Shown in pieces: positions 10,006 to 19,623 of a stretch of 58,586 bases of DNA. Source of the stretch: Pseudomonadota bacterium (GTDB taxonomy: Bacteria; Pseudomonadota; Gammaproteobacteria; Steroidobacterales; Steroidobacteraceae). The notes below the pieces were generated by a model. That model was not told where the DNA came from and did no database searches. It saw only the letters and a program-made list of their open reading frames with translations. Each line of letters starts with the position of its first letter. Positions within the stretch are counted from its first letter, which is position 1. The position numbers and the translations under genes are program-made. Location of the stretch: assembly GCA_021822385.1 (NCBI GenBank), contig JAKARC010000012.1, positions 1 to 58,586 on the forward strand. The letters run 5' to 3'.

Positions 10006-11349
10006 TCACGCAGTGGGTCGCGACGCCAGCCTTTCCTGCTGCTGCAGCCGCGCGCCCAGGGACTCGTAGACCGGCTCGTTGCCGAGCAATGTCGGCACCA
10101 GCATCGCGGCGCAGCACGCCACGAGCATCGGCAGCAGCATGGTGACATTGCCGGTCATTTCGGTGATGAGCACAATGCCGGTGACGGGCGCGCGCACGAT
10201 CCCGGTGAACAGCGCGGCCATCCCGACCAGCGCAAATCCCACTGGTTGGATGCCCAGACCCGGCAGTGCGAGCGCGCAGAGTTTCCCGATCCACAAGCCG
10301 AGCACGGCACCGAGCACGAGCAGCGGCGCGAACAGTCCGCCCGGCGTGCGCACACCATATGAGCCGGTGATCATGGCGAGGCGCAGCAGGTAGATGCTCG
10401 GCAGCAGCGCGAGCGCCCCGAGTCCGTCGAGCGCGTGGAACCCATCGAGCGCGTGCTGGGTGAGCGCGTCGCCGCCGCCCACCAGTACGGGTGCAAACCA
10501 GGCGATGCAGGCAATGGCCGCTCCCACTGCTGCGGCGCGCGCTTCGATGGGCCATGCGGCAAAGCGGTCCGAGGTCTTCAATCCCCACAACAGCGTCCGG
10601 TTGTAGGCGAGTCCGGCAAATCCCATGACGATGCCGAGCAGCAGATAAAGAGGCTGATGGGCGAAGCTCGGCGGCGCCAGCGCCCGCACCGTGAAGTCGA
10701 GCCGGTTGCCGAGGAGCCAGCGCTCGACCCAGATTGCCGCGGCGGACGCGGCCAGCGCCGCAATCGCCATGCGGGTCTCGAATTGCTTGTCCAACTCCTC
10801 GAGCACGAAGATTGCGCCCGCGATGGGCGCGTTGAAGGCGGTGGCCAGGCCCGCGCCGCCGCCGGCGGCAAGCAGCGCACGGCAATCCTCCCAGTTGCGC
10901 TTGAACCACCGGCCGGTCTCGTACGCGAAGGTGGCACCCATCTGAATCGTGGGCCCCTCGCGCCCGAGGGCGAGGCCGGAGCCGATCGCGAGCACGCCGC
11001 CGATGAACTTGACGAATATCAGTCGGATCCGGGGGGGCGGCAGGGTGCCGTTGAGCGCAGCCTCGATCTGAGGGATCCCGCTGCCGGAAGCGTGCGGCGA
11101 GTACCGCCGCACCAGCCACGCGGCGAGAGCAGCGCACAGCGCGACGAGCATCACCAGTACGGCAAATCCGCCGAAACTCCAGCCGTGCGCCCAGTGGATC
11201 ATCTCGTTGCGCGCTCGGTTGGCGTCGATGAGGCCGAGCCTGAACAGCGCACCGACCAGCCCCGCGCCGGTCCCGCCGATCAGCGCCACGATCGCCAGGA
11301 CGAGCAGGTTTCCCGGCGGTTCATCCTTCGGGTCGGAACTCTCTGGCAT
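10006..11349 (-). CDS. clcA: ClC-family chloride/proton antiporter
   Basis: The 447-residue polytopic membrane protein carries the three ClC filter motifs: GSGIPQIE, GREGPT with the gating Glu, and GGLFAPLL. A second Glu in FVLEELDKQF matches the internal proton glutamate of E. coli ClcA, which points to 2Cl-/H+ exchange rather than a channel. A Tyr near the C-terminus (NEPVYESL) may be the anion-coordinating one. The ATG at 11349 is preferred because GAGGA lies a few bases upstream; an in-frame start at 11394 would add 15 residues. The bases from 11350 to the dgkA start hold no other gene that I can support. Confidence 0.9.
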   Translation of the reverse strand: MPESSDPKDEPPGNLLVLAIVALIGGTGAGLVGALFRLGLIDANRARNEMIHWAHGWSFGGFAVLVMLVALCAALAAWLVRRYSPHASGSGIPQIEAALNGTLPPPRIRLIFVKFIGGVLAIGSGLALGREGPTIQMGATFAYETGRWFKRNWEDCRALLAAGGGAGLATAFNAPIAGAIFVLEELDKQFETRMAIAALAASAAAIWVERWLLGNRLDFTVRALAPPSFAHQPLYLLLGIVMGFAGLAYNRTLLWGLKTSDRFAAWPIEARAAAVGAAIACIAWFAPVLVGGGDALTQHALDGFHALDGLGALALLPSIYLLRLAMITGSYGVRTPGGLFAPLLVLGAVLGLWIGKLCALALPGLGIQPVGFALVGMAALFTGIVRAPVTGIVLITEMTGNVTMLLPMLVACCAAMLVPTLLGNEPVYESLGARLQQQERLASRPTA

Positions 11350-11624
11350 GACTGTCCTCGCGTTCCAATCGTCGCTGACGCTCCGCTCGTGCACTCAGGG
11401 CGCAGGGGCGGAGAACCCCATCGGCATGACCAAAACCTCGACGGGGAACAGTGCGGTCATTGTGCCGCTATTTTTCCACGGCGCTCAAAATTTTTCCCCC
11501 CGAGGACCCTCGTGACGCATGCGGTCTGCGCCCGGGCCGGCGGGTCGGGTGCCGCCGTTGCCGTATGCAGCACGCGCAGAATTGAGTACAGTTCGCAGCG
11601 GCCGGGTCGGGTCACCCCGGCCCG

Positions 11625-12005
11625 GTGTCCGCTGCGTACTTGAACGATCAAAAGAACCAATCGTTTGTCCGCCGTCTGCGCTTTGCGCTCGCGGGGCTGG
11701 CGCATGCCGTACGGGTCGAGCGCAGTCTGCGCACCCAGGCCGGCGTGTTCGCGCTGGTCGTGCTCGCGCTGGTCGTGCTGCGGCCCGGACCGCTGTGGTG
11801 GGCGGCGGTGATGCTGGCAAGCGCCGGCGTGCTGGCGGCGGAGTTGTTCAACACGGCGCTCGAGGCGCTCGCCGACCATTTGCATCCCGAGCACCACCCG
11901 CACATCCGCATCGTCAAGGACTGCGCGGCCGCGGCGGTGCTGGTCGCCACGCTGGGTGCCGTGGCGGTGGGTATTGCGCTCGCGGTGCATGTGCTATGGC
12001 GCTGA
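11625..12005 (+). CDS. dgkA: Diacylglycerol kinase (DgkA family)
   Basis: The 126-residue integral membrane protein has the small trimeric DgkA pattern. An amphipathic N-terminal part (FALAGLAHAVRVERSLRTQ) is followed by three hydrophobic helices. The active-site stretch AELFNTALEALADHL and the KDCAAAAVLVA motif are both present. It recycles diacylglycerol to phosphatidate in the inner membrane. The start is a GTG at 11625. It stands alone between clcA and the biotin operon. Confidence 0.9.
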   Translation: MSAAYLNDQKNQSFVRRLRFALAGLAHAVRVERSLRTQAGVFALVVLALVVLRPGPLWWAAVMLASAGVLAAELFNTALEALADHLHPEHHPHIRIVKDCAAAAVLVATLGAVAVGIALAVHVLWR

Positions 12006-12055
12006 ACTGAGACGTCGCAAACGCCTTGGGTTCTCGGTGGTCAAGGTTTGAGCAA

Positions 12056-12088
12056 TCGTCAACTTCGATTGGCCCATCAGGTTGACAA
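12056..12088 (+). promoter_or_regulatory. BirA-type biotin operator overlapping a bioB promoter
   Basis: Half-sites TCGTCAACT (12056-12064) and GGTTGACAA (12080-12088) form an inverted repeat with a 15-base spacer. This fits the known BirA operator form TTGTNAACC-N14/15-GGTTNACAA with two mismatches in the left half. The right half contains TTGACA (12082-12087), a consensus -35. GAACAT 17 bases later (12105-12110) is a weak -10, so repressor binding would cover the promoter. It lies about 60 bases before the bioB start. Confidence 0.7.
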
Positions 12089-12146
12089 TAGGACGTTGTG
12101 CCGCGAACATGCGCCGCACACACCGTGTTTGCCCACCGGAGCGTTC

Positions 12147-13178
12147 ATGAGTTCATCGCCGGCCGCGCTTGGCGGGATTCGCCACGACTGGACAGTGCCG
12201 CAGGTCGAAGCGCTGTTCGCGCAACCGCTGCTCGATCTGCTGCTGCAGGCGCAGCGCGTGCACCGGACCTATCACGAACCGAATACGGTGCAGATGAGCA
12301 CGCTGCTGTCGATCAAGACCGGGGCGTGTCCCGAGGACTGCGCGTACTGCCCGCAGAGCGTCCGTTACGAGACCGGGGTACAAGCTGAGGCATTGATGGA
12401 GGTCGACGCCGTGCGTGCGTGCGCCCGGCGCGCCAAGGACGCCGGCGCAACGCGCTTCTGCATGGGCGCGGCGTATCGCTCCCCGAAGGCCCGGGAGCTG
12501 CAGAGCATCGCCGCGATGGTGCGCGAGGTCCGCGCGCTTGGGCTCGAGACCTGCGCCACGCTCGGCATGCTGACGCCGGAACAGGCCCTGGTGCTGAAGG
12601 ATGCCGGACTCGATTACTACAATCACAATCTCGACACGTCGGCGGACTTCTACGATCAGATCATCGGTACACGCACCTACCAGGACCGACTCGACACCCT
12701 CGAAGCGGTGCGCGCGGCGGGTCTTAAGGTCTGCTGTGGCGGCATTCTCGGCCTGGGCGAATCGCCGCTCGATCGCGCCAAGCTGCTGTGCACCCTCGCC
12801 AACTTGGCCGAACATCCCGAGAGCGTGCCCATCAACCAGCTGGTCCCGGTGCCCGGCACGCCGCTTGCGCAGCGCGCGCCACCTGATCCGTTCGACTTCG
12901 TGCGGACCATTGCCGTGGCGCGGCTGCTCATGCCGCGCGCGCACGTGCGGCTTTCCGCCGGTCGCGAGGGCATGAGCGATGAGATGCAGGCGCTGTGCTT
13001 CATGGCCGGTGCGAATTCCATTTTCTATGGCGAGCGGCTGCTGACCACCGGCAATCCGGATACGGAGCGGGACCGCCGACTGTTCGAACGTCTCGGTCTG
13101 AAAGCAGAAGCCGCTCCGGCAACGCAGCAGACGCCGCCGGCGGCGATTCGCGCGGTCCATGCAGAGACAACCGCTTGA
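12147..13178 (+). CDS. bioB: Biotin synthase
   Basis: The 343-residue radical-SAM enzyme inserts sulfur into dethiobiotin. The CxxxCxxC cluster motif is Cys61, Cys65 and Cys68 (CPEDCAYC). YNHNLDTS, the GGILGLGE stretch and [15 protein letters not shown] are family hallmarks. The ATG at 12147 has CCGGAG upstream; the in-frame extension back to 12048 runs through the operator and is rejected. A short Ala/Pro-rich tail follows the conserved core. The bioF start lies 20 bases inside the 3' end, so translation is probably coupled. First gene of a five-gene biotin operon. Confidence 0.97.
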   Translation: MSSSPAALGGIRHDWTVPQVEALFAQPLLDLLLQAQRVHRTYHEPNTVQMSTLLSIKTGACPEDCAYCPQSVRYETGVQAEALMEVDAVRACARRAKDAGATRFCMGAAYRSPKARELQSIAAMVREVRALGLETCATLGMLTPEQALVLKDAGLDYYNHNLDTSADFYDQIIGTRTYQDRLDTLEAVRAAGLKVCCGGILGLGESPLDRAKLLCTLANLAEHPESVPINQLVPVPGTPLAQRAPPDPFDFVRTIAVARLLMPRAHVRLSAGREGMSDEMQALCFMAGANSIFYGERLLTTGNPDTERDRRLFERLGLKAEAAPATQQTPPAAIRAVHAETTA

Positions 13179-14352
13179 GCCGCTGCTCGAGCGACTCGAG
13201 CACGCGCATTTGCGCCGCCGCCGATGCACGATCGATAGCCTCGCCGTACCGGGCAGTCGCGCCGAGCTGAACATCGCAGGGCGCCGGCTCGTTGACTTCA
13301 GCAGCAACGATTACCTCGGGCTTGCCGCCCATCCGGAACTGGCGGCGGCCATGGCCGAAAGTGCTGTACGTGTGGGGGCCGGCAGTGGCGCCGCACACCT
13401 GATCAGTGGACACGGCCGCGAGCATGCGGCGCTCGAGGAGGAACTCGCGGCGTTCACGGGTCGTGAGCGCGCACTTCTGTTTTCCACCGGCTACATGGCC
13501 AATCTCGCTGTGCTCTGCACGCTTGCCGATCGGGGCGAGACGGTGCTGCTCGATCGGCTCAGTCACGCGTCCCTCATCGATGGTGTGTTGCTCTCGGGCG
13601 CGCGGTTGCGACGCTTTCCGCATGCCGATGCCGTTGCGGCCGAGCATCTGCTCGGTCGCGCCACGATGCGCACTGCCGTGGTGGCCACCGATGGGGTATT
13701 CAGCATGGACGGCGATCGCGCGCCGCTCAGGGCTCTGGCCCGAATTGCTCGTGCCCACAACGCCTGGCTCGTGGTCGACGACGCTCACGGCCTCGGCGTG
13801 CTGGGGTCGACGGGTCGGGGCATTCTCCAGCTCGACGATCTGTCGGCCGAGGACGTGCCGGTGTTGGTCGGTACGCTGGGCAAGGCTTTCGGGTCCTTCG
13901 GCGCGTTCGTGGCCGGCAGCGCGGCGCTGATCGAGCTGCTCGTGCAGAAGGCCCGTCCGTATATCTACACGACGGCCTTGCCGCAACCGGTCGCCGCTGC
14001 GACGCGCGCCGCACTGCGTATCGCGCAGCGTGAGCCGTGGCGACGCACGCGTGCGCTTGCGCTGGCGGCGCAGTTTCGCGCTGCGGCCCATGATGCGGGT
14101 GTGGCTGTCGCCGATTCGAACACGCCCATCCAGCCGGTGCTTGTCGGCAGCGCACGCGCTGCGCTCGAGATCCAACAGGCCCTGGCGCAGGCCGGGTTCT
14201 GGGTGGTGGCCATCCGTTCCCCCACCGTACCGGTCGGGCAGGAGCGGTTGCGTATCACCCTGACTGCGGCGCACCGTGAGGATCAAGTGCAGGCGCTGGT
14301 CGACGTTCTGGCGCGGGCGTGGCATCAGATTCGGCCCGAGACTGCGGCATGA
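13159..14352 (+). CDS. bioF: 8-amino-7-oxononanoate synthase
   Basis: The 397-residue PLP enzyme condenses pimeloyl-ACP/CoA with alanine. The substrate segment [16 protein letters not shown] is present, as are [27 protein letters not shown] and the Schiff-base Lys242 in [11 protein letters not shown]. Full length. The start overlaps bioB, and the stop overlaps the bioH start as ATGA. The N-terminal ten residues are encoded inside the bioB 3' end, which contains no other usable start nearby. Confidence 0.96.
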   Translation: MQRQPLEPLLERLEHAHLRRRRCTIDSLAVPGSRAELNIAGRRLVDFSSNDYLGLAAHPELAAAMAESAVRVGAGSGAAHLISGHGREHAALEEELAAFTGRERALLFSTGYMANLAVLCTLADRGETVLLDRLSHASLIDGVLLSGARLRRFPHADAVAAEHLLGRATMRTAVVATDGVFSMDGDRAPLRALARIARAHNAWLVVDDAHGLGVLGSTGRGILQLDDLSAEDVPVLVGTLGKAFGSFGAFVAGSAALIELLVQKARPYIYTTALPQPVAAATRAALRIAQREPWRRTRALALAAQFRAAAHDAGVAVADSNTPIQPVLVGSARAALEIQQALAQAGFWVVAIRSPTVPVGQERLRITLTAAHREDQVQALVDVLARAWHQIRPETAA

Positions 14353-15146
14353 GTGCGCTGTACCTGCAAGCGCGGGGTAACGGTGCGCCGTTGGTCCTTC
14401 TGCACGGTTGGGGACTCAACGTGCGTGTATGGGATACGCTGGCGCCGGCGCTCGAGGCCCATCGCCAGATCATTGCTGTCGATCTGCCCGGCCATGGGCG
14501 CAGCCCCTGGCAGGACCGGTGCGCAAGCGCAAGCGCGCAGGTGCAGTGGATTGGCGAGACTGTCGCGCAGCGCATCGGCCGCATGCCGTACGCACTGCTC
14601 GGGTGGTCGTTCGGCGCGCAGCTCGCATTGCGCTGGGCCGTGCAACCGCCCGCGGACCTGCAGCCGCCGTCCCATCTGATGCTGATCGCGGCCACGCCGC
14701 GCTTTACGCTCGGCCCGGATTGGCCGTACGGCACGCCGGAGGCTCGATTGCTGCACATGGCCGCGGGGTTGACGAGCGATTACCGGCAGATCGTGAGCGA
14801 TTTCCTTGAATTGCAGGTGCGTGGCAGTGCCGTTGGAAGCCGGGTCCTCGAGCAGCTGAGCGCGGCGCTGTTCACGCACGGCGAGGCGGTTCCGCAAGCG
14901 CTGGCGGCCGACCTCGACGCATTGCGTACGACCGATCTGCGCGCGCTGCTGGCTGGCATCGACATCCCGGCGCTCGTGCTCGCCGGCCAATACGACCGGG
15001 TCGTGCCCCCCGGGGCCTGTGCGGCGCTCGCTGCAGCGTTGCCGCGTGCGCGTCTGGTCGAAATCCCGCGCGCGGCGCATGCGCCGTTTCTATCGCATAC
15101 GGCCGAAGTCGCGGACCTCCTTGTGCAGTTTCTGGCATCGCCATGA
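14349..15146 (+). CDS. bioH: Pimeloyl-ACP methyl ester carboxylesterase
   Basis: The 265-residue alpha/beta-hydrolase ends the BioC-BioH pimelate route by removing the methyl ester. It has the oxyanion segment LHGWGLNVRVW, the nucleophile Ser87 in GWSFGAQ, the acid Asp in GQYDRVVPPG and the His in RAAHAPFLSH. The ATG at 14349 overlaps the bioF stop. An in-frame codon at 14319 would place the start inside bioF with no binding site. The bioC start overlaps its stop as ATGA. Confidence 0.95.
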   Translation: MSALYLQARGNGAPLVLLHGWGLNVRVWDTLAPALEAHRQIIAVDLPGHGRSPWQDRCASASAQVQWIGETVAQRIGRMPYALLGWSFGAQLALRWAVQPPADLQPPSHLMLIAATPRFTLGPDWPYGTPEARLLHMAAGLTSDYRQIVSDFLELQVRGSAVGSRVLEQLSAALFTHGEAVPQALAADLDALRTTDLRALLAGIDIPALVLAGQYDRVVPPGACAALAAALPRARLVEIPRAAHAPFLSHTAEVADLLVQFLASP

Positions 15147-16048
15147 GCGACCCGAATCCCTTCGAGCTTGAGCGCGCCGACGTGCGCGACTCGTTCGATC
15201 GCGCCGGCACGCGCTATGAGGCGGCCGCACAAGTGCAGGCCCGGATTGCCGATGAGCTCCTGGCACGCCTGACACCTTTCGGCTTCTCGCCTCAGGTGGT
15301 GCTCGATCTCGGCGCCGGGACCGGTCGGGTGAGCCGGCGGCTGAAGCGATTGTATCGACGCGCGCGCGTGCTTGCCCTCGATCTTTCTCCCGGAATGCTC
15401 GAGCAAGCGGCACGGCATCAGACTCTGCTATATCGTTTCGCGCGCGTGTGTGCCGACGCGAGTCGACTGCCATTGGGCGCGCAGAGCGTGGACCTGATCT
15501 TCAGCAATCTGATGCTGCAGTGGTGTGATCCGCCCGACGCTGCGATTGCCGAAGCGCGCCGCGTCCTGAAACCGAACGGCTTTTTTGCGTTCAGTACCCT
15601 CGGGCCGGATACCTTGTGGGAGTTGCGCGCGGCCTGGGGCGAAGACGGCCGTACCCACGTCAATCGCTTTCTCGACGTGCACGACGTGGGCGATGCACTG
15701 CTGCGCCAGGGATTCTCCGAACCGGTACTCGACGTGGAGCGGATAACGGTGACATACCCGGATGCCTTCGCGTTGATGCGCGATCTGAAAGCAATCGGTG
15801 CGCACAACGTGACCGCGGGACGCGCTCGATCCCTGACTGGCAAGAACCGGCTGCGCGGCATGCTGGCGCGCTATGAGGGGTTTCGACGCGAGGGACTGCT
15901 GCCTGCGACTTATGAAGTCATTTATGGGGCGGCATGGGCCGGTCGCGACCGTGACGCGGGAACTGACGCCCCATCGCTGTCGATCGGCGCAGCCGCCGGC
16001 GAGATCACCATTCCCGTGACCCAGGTTGGTCGCCGGAGGCGCTCGTGA
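15143..16048 (+). CDS. bioC: Malonyl-ACP O-methyltransferase
   Basis: The 301-residue SAM-dependent methyltransferase starts pimelate synthesis by methylating malonyl-ACP. BioC markers are the early VRDSFDRAGTRYEAAAQVQ, the SAM motif VLDLGAGTGRVS, LALDLSPGML, SNLMLQWCD and the late LRDLKAIGAHN. It is somewhat longer than the E. coli protein because of a C-terminal tail of about 30 residues after YGAAWAGRD. Start and stop both overlap the neighbours in the biotin operon. Confidence 0.95.
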   Translation: MSDPNPFELERADVRDSFDRAGTRYEAAAQVQARIADELLARLTPFGFSPQVVLDLGAGTGRVSRRLKRLYRRARVLALDLSPGMLEQAARHQTLLYRFARVCADASRLPLGAQSVDLIFSNLMLQWCDPPDAAIAEARRVLKPNGFFAFSTLGPDTLWELRAAWGEDGRTHVNRFLDVHDVGDALLRQGFSEPVLDVERITVTYPDAFALMRDLKAIGAHNVTAGRARSLTGKNRLRGMLARYEGFRREGLLPATYEVIYGAAWAGRDRDAGTDAPSLSIGAAAGEITIPVTQVGRRRRS

Positions 16049-16728
16049 GCACGGTGGGATATTTCGTCACGGGTACCGATACGGGTGTTGGCAAGACGCT
16101 GTTCGCAGCGGCCCTGACGGCCGCCCTGGCGTGCCGGGGGCTGCGCGTGGCGGTGATGAAACCCATTGCCTCGGGCGCGATTCGCACTGCGGACGGTCTG
16201 CGCAGCGAGGACGCGCTGGCGCTGCTGGCCGCCGCCAGCGTCGCGGCGCCTTATGAGACCGTGAATCCCTATTGTTTTCTGCCGCCCATCTCGCCGCATA
16301 TCGCCGCCGCGCACGCTGGAGTACGGATCGACTTGCGGGCGCTGCGCACCCGCTACGATGAGCTTGCCGCCACTGCTGACTGCGTCGTTGTCGAGGGTGC
16401 CGGTGGTTGGCTCGCCCCCGTTGCGCAGGATGTGTTCATGGCAGACATCGCGCGCGTCCTCGAGGTGCCTGTGATCCTGGTCGTGGGCATGCGCCTCGGC
16501 TGCCTGAATCACGCCCTGCTGACGCGTGAGTCCATTTGCGCGCATGGGGCGAGTCTCGCCGGCTGGGTGGCGAACGCGATCGATCCGGCGATGGCGTGTG
16601 CCGAGGAGAATCGCGCGACGCTGCGGGCGTGGTTCGGTGAGCCTCTGGCGGACATCCCGGCGCTCGGATCTGCGGGCATGCTGCCGGAAGTCTCCGCGGC
16701 AGCCGCCCGGCTCATGCCGCGGGCTTGA
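16045..16728 (+). CDS. bioD: Dethiobiotin synthetase
   Basis: The 227-residue ATP-dependent enzyme closes the ureido ring of dethiobiotin. It starts with the P-loop GTDTGVGKT at about 9-17, then VAVMKPIASG, the SPHIAA substrate motif and VVEGAGGWLAP. The start is a GTG at 16045 that overlaps the bioC stop and has GCCGGAGG upstream. It is the last gene of the bioBFHCD unit; no bioA lies in the window. The next 180 bases hold no recognisable gene. Confidence 0.96.
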   Translation: MSTVGYFVTGTDTGVGKTLFAAALTAALACRGLRVAVMKPIASGAIRTADGLRSEDALALLAAASVAAPYETVNPYCFLPPISPHIAAAHAGVRIDLRALRTRYDELAATADCVVVEGAGGWLAPVAQDVFMADIARVLEVPVILVVGMRLGCLNHALLTRESICAHGASLAGWVANAIDPAMACAEENRATLRAWFGEPLADIPALGSAGMLPEVSAAAARLMPRA

Positions 16729-16908
16729 GTGGCGCGCGGCCCGAATCGTCCCGCAGTGTGCGCGGAAATCCTAAGCGTGTGCTTTGCAGTGAACGCAGGC
16801 TGCCCGCCGGGGAAACCCGCGCGACAGATGCGCTACGATGCGCCGGTGTGCAACGGAGTATGGTCTTGATTTTCGCATCCCACCCGCGCAGCCCACGAGG
16901 GCGCGCAA

Positions 16909-17874
16909 ATGCCGGCGCACGGCGATTCCAGCGCTGCCTCGAGCAGGCGCATGAATAGCCGATCCGAAGTGGCCGGTCCCGCGCCGGTGCTCTGGCGCCG
17001 GTATCTGGAACTGACCAAACCGCGGATCGTCGCGTTGATCACGTTTACCGCGCTGGTCGGCACGCTCCTGGCGAGTCCCGGCTGGCCGCCCGTGCGCGCT
17101 GTGCTATGGGGCACGCTTGGGATTGCGCTTGCGGCCGCGTGCGCCGCGATCATCAATCATGTGCTCGACCGGCGCATCGACGCGCAGATGTCGCGCACGC
17201 GCTCGCGGCCGTTACCGCGCGGGGAGCTCACCGAGCGCAATGCGCTGCTGTTTGCCGCTGTTCTGGGCACGCTCGCCATGGTCCTGCTCACGGTGCTGGT
17301 GAACCCGCTGACCGCGCTGCTCACGTTCTTCTCCCTGATCGGCTATGCGGTCGTCTACACCGCCTGGTTGAAGCGCGCGACTTCGCAGAACATCGTAATT
17401 GGTGGAGCCGCGGGTGCCGCACCGCCGGTGCTCGGCTGGGCGGCGGTGACCAACACCATCGCGCCACATGCCGTGCTGCTGTTTCTCGTCATCTTCGTGT
17501 GGACGCCGCCACATTTCTGGTCGCTTGCGATCGCGCGCAAGGACGAGTACGCGCGCGCCGGCATTCCAATGCTGCCGGTTACCCACGGCGTGGAGCATAC
17601 CCGCCTGCAGATACTGCTGTACGCGGTGCTGCTGGTGGGCGTGACTGTTCTGCCGTTCGTGATCGGAATGAGCGGACCGATCTATCTGATCGCGGCCCTG
17701 GCGCTGGGTGCGCGCTTCCTCTATTACGCCTGGCACTTGAAGTTCAGGCCGCGACCGGAGCTGCCGATGCGCCTGTTCCGCTACTCCATCAATTATCTGA
17801 TGTGGCTGTTTGCAGCCCTGCTGCTTGATCACTATCTGCCGGCGGCGCGCCTGCTCGCGTTGCTGCGCGTGTGA
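16909..17874 (+). CDS. cyoE: Protoheme IX farnesyltransferase (heme O synthase)
   Basis: The 321-residue UbiA-superfamily membrane protein adds a farnesyl group to heme B for terminal oxidases. Family motifs include [32 protein letters not shown] (the metal-diphosphate site), [19 protein letters not shown] and [11 protein letters not shown]. Eight or nine membrane segments are visible. The ATG at 16909 has GAGGG at good spacing; the ATG at 16951 would remove 14 residues and is also possible. No oxidase subunits lie next to it. Its 3' end overlaps a convergent hypothetical gene by 86 bases. Confidence 0.93.
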   Translation: MPAHGDSSAASSRRMNSRSEVAGPAPVLWRRYLELTKPRIVALITFTALVGTLLASPGWPPVRAVLWGTLGIALAAACAAIINHVLDRRIDAQMSRTRSRPLPRGELTERNALLFAAVLGTLAMVLLTVLVNPLTALLTFFSLIGYAVVYTAWLKRATSQNIVIGGAAGAAPPVLGWAAVTNTIAPHAVLLFLVIFVWTPPHFWSLAIARKDEYARAGIPMLPVTHGVEHTRLQILLYAVLLVGVTVLPFVIGMSGPIYLIAALALGARFLYYAWHLKFRPRPELPMRLFRYSINYLMWLFAALLLDHYLPAARLLALLRV

Positions 17875-18295
17875 GCAGGATCTCCCACGAAGACAGTTGC
17901 CGCGCACCGAGCAGGAGCACGCCGGCGGCTTGATAGTGTTCCGGGTCGATCCGTCCATAGTGCTCCGCGCCGTGATAGCCGCTGCCTTCGGACTGGTAGA
18001 TCGAAAGAATGCAGCATCCCAACACGGAGAAGGTGCCCTGGATCTTCCCGAGCTCGGCATTCTGTGAGATCCAGCGCAGGCATGCGCCCTGTTTCGCCGG
18101 CGGCTCGATCGAGTAGACGTTGCGGAACTCCACCGGCGGCGACCCCAACACCCTGAGGGAGCCGGCGAGCAGCCAGCACGCGCTCTGGTGCGTGATCTCG
18201 GTGCGCCATTCGGCCGGCAGCGCTTCGCCGTCCTCGCGCCAGAACGTGCCGGTGCCCGTCCAGAGGCCGGGCTCGAGCAGGTACGTATGGCTCAT
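17789..18295 (-). CDS. Conserved-looking hypothetical protein
   Basis: This 168-residue reading frame has no signal peptide or membrane segment and I do not recognise a family. Alternating hydrophobic strands and many Gly, Trp and Tyr residues suggest a small beta-barrel (calycin-like), but that is only an impression. The ATG at 18295 has a strong AGGGGAG upstream. It lies 40 bases after the LacI gene on the same strand, so it probably belongs to that unit. Its 3' end runs 86 bases into cyoE on the opposite strand. Confidence 0.55.
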   Translation of the reverse strand: MSHTYLLEPGLWTGTGTFWREDGEALPAEWRTEITHQSACWLLAGSLRVLGSPPVEFRNVYSIEPPAKQGACLRWISQNAELGKIQGTFSVLGCCILSIYQSEGSGYHGAEHYGRIDPEHYQAAGVLLLGARQLSSWEILLTRAATRAGAPPADSDQAAGLQTATSDN

Positions 18296-18340
18296 CAGCA
18301 CTCCCCTGAGTTTGGCGCCGGCCGGCGGCCGACGTTCCGA

Positions 18341-19393
18341 CTAGCTCATCTCGGCGCCGCCGCAGGACTCGCGGACCACCAAGCGCGGCGAGAGCGTCAC
18401 GTTCTCGACCTCCCGACCCTCGATCTGACTGATCAGAGTTTGCACCAGCACTTCCCCGGCGCGCCGGGTGTCCTGCGACACCGTGGTGAGCGCCGGGCGG
18501 GTGACCGCACCCATGGGAATGCCGTCGAACCCCACTACGGCGATGTCCTCGGGAACACGCCGGCCCGCCGCCGCGAGTGCACCCAGGGCACCGATTGCGA
18601 TCAGATCGCTGGCCGCGAATATCGCATCGAAAGCCACGTCGCGTTCGAGCAACAGCCGCAACGCCGCCGCGCCCGAGGCCTCCGTCGAGACCGCCGGGAG
18701 CTGCAGGCGTCGCTCGAGGCTCAAGCCGGCATCCTCCAGGGCCGTACGGTAGCCGCGGTACCGATCCGCCATCTCGGGTGCCGAAGGCGCTATTTCCCCA
18801 ATGAAGGCGATGCGTTGGCGTCCCAGCCGCAGCAGATGTTCCACCGCGATCCGCCCGCCCACGAAATTGTCACAGCCCACCGACACTCCGGGGTGGTTCG
18901 GCAGGAGTTGCCCCCAGCGCACCAGATGGGCACCGTGCGCGATCAGCGTCTCGAGACGGTCGCGATAGGCGACGTAATCGCCGTACCCGAGGAGAATGAG
19001 GCCATCGGCCTTGTGGCTGTCCTCATAGTCGGCTAGCCAATCCCGCAACAGGTCCTGGAAAGAGACCAGCAGGTCGTAGCCGTGGCGCGAGCAGGTGCGA
19101 ATGATCGATCCCAGCATGGAGTGGAAGAAGGGATTGATCGATGAGTCATCCGTCGTGGGGTCTTCGAAGAACAACAGCGCGAGCGTCCCGGCATGTTTGC
19201 GGCGCAGGCTCGAGGCATTCTTGTCGACGTGGTAGTTGAGCTGTCGGGCGACCTCGAGGATGCGTTCGCGCGTGGCCGAGGACACCATCGGGTCGCCGCG
19301 CAGGGCTCGCGATACCGTCGATTGCGACACGCCGGCCAAATGAGCAATATCGAGTGAATTGGCACGATGACGCTTGTCGGACGTGCGCAACAT
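18341..19393 (-). CDS. LacI-family transcriptional regulator, probable maltodextrin repressor
   Basis: The 350-residue protein has an N-terminal LacI helix-turn-helix (IAHLAGVSQSTVSRALRG, about 16-33), a hinge helix (KNASSLRRK) and a periplasmic-binding-protein-like sensor domain with DGLILLGYGD, GRQRIAFIGE, DAIFAASDLIAIGAL and VVGFDGIPMG. The ATG at 19393 puts the HTH at the usual distance and has GGGG upstream; a TTG at 19450 would add 19 residues. It lies directly downstream of the GH13 gene. The locus around it carries five palindromes with a central CG, the typical LacI-family operator geometry, so it is the best candidate regulator of the maltodextrin genes. The effector is inferred to be a malto-oligosaccharide. 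Confidence 0.88.
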   Translation of the reverse strand: MLRTSDKRHRANSLDIAHLAGVSQSTVSRALRGDPMVSSATRERILEVARQLNYHVDKNASSLRRKHAGTLALLFFEDPTTDDSSINPFFHSMLGSIIRTCSRHGYDLLVSFQDLLRDWLADYEDSHKADGLILLGYGDYVAYRDRLETLIAHGAHLVRWGQLLPNHPGVSVGCDNFVGGRIAVEHLLRLGRQRIAFIGEIAPSAPEMADRYRGYRTALEDAGLSLERRLQLPAVSTEASGAAALRLLLERDVAFDAIFAASDLIAIGALGALAAAGRRVPEDIAVVGFDGIPMGAVTRPALTTVSQDTRRAGEVLVQTLISQIEGREVENVTLSPRLVVRESCGGAEMS

Positions 19394-19623
19394 GCTTGCC
19401 CCGCTAGGAACGTCGGAGGCAACAGCGGCTGTCGTCTCTATGGTGCTCAATGTGTTTCATACGGCGCAACGGCCGCCCCCTCATGACCATTCACGGCTAG
19501 TCTACTGGCAAGCGTCGCCCATGCCAAAATCGCCATTGTTGCGATCACGCAACCGATGCGTGAGGCTGCCGGCCTGCCGGGGAAGGCGTCAGAGGCTGTT
19601 GTGCGGACGGGAGCGCGAGAGGT

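Noticed and set aside
12048..12146. Longer bioB start at 12048
   Set aside because: The added residues overlap the BirA-type operator and promoter and have no counterpart in biotin synthases.
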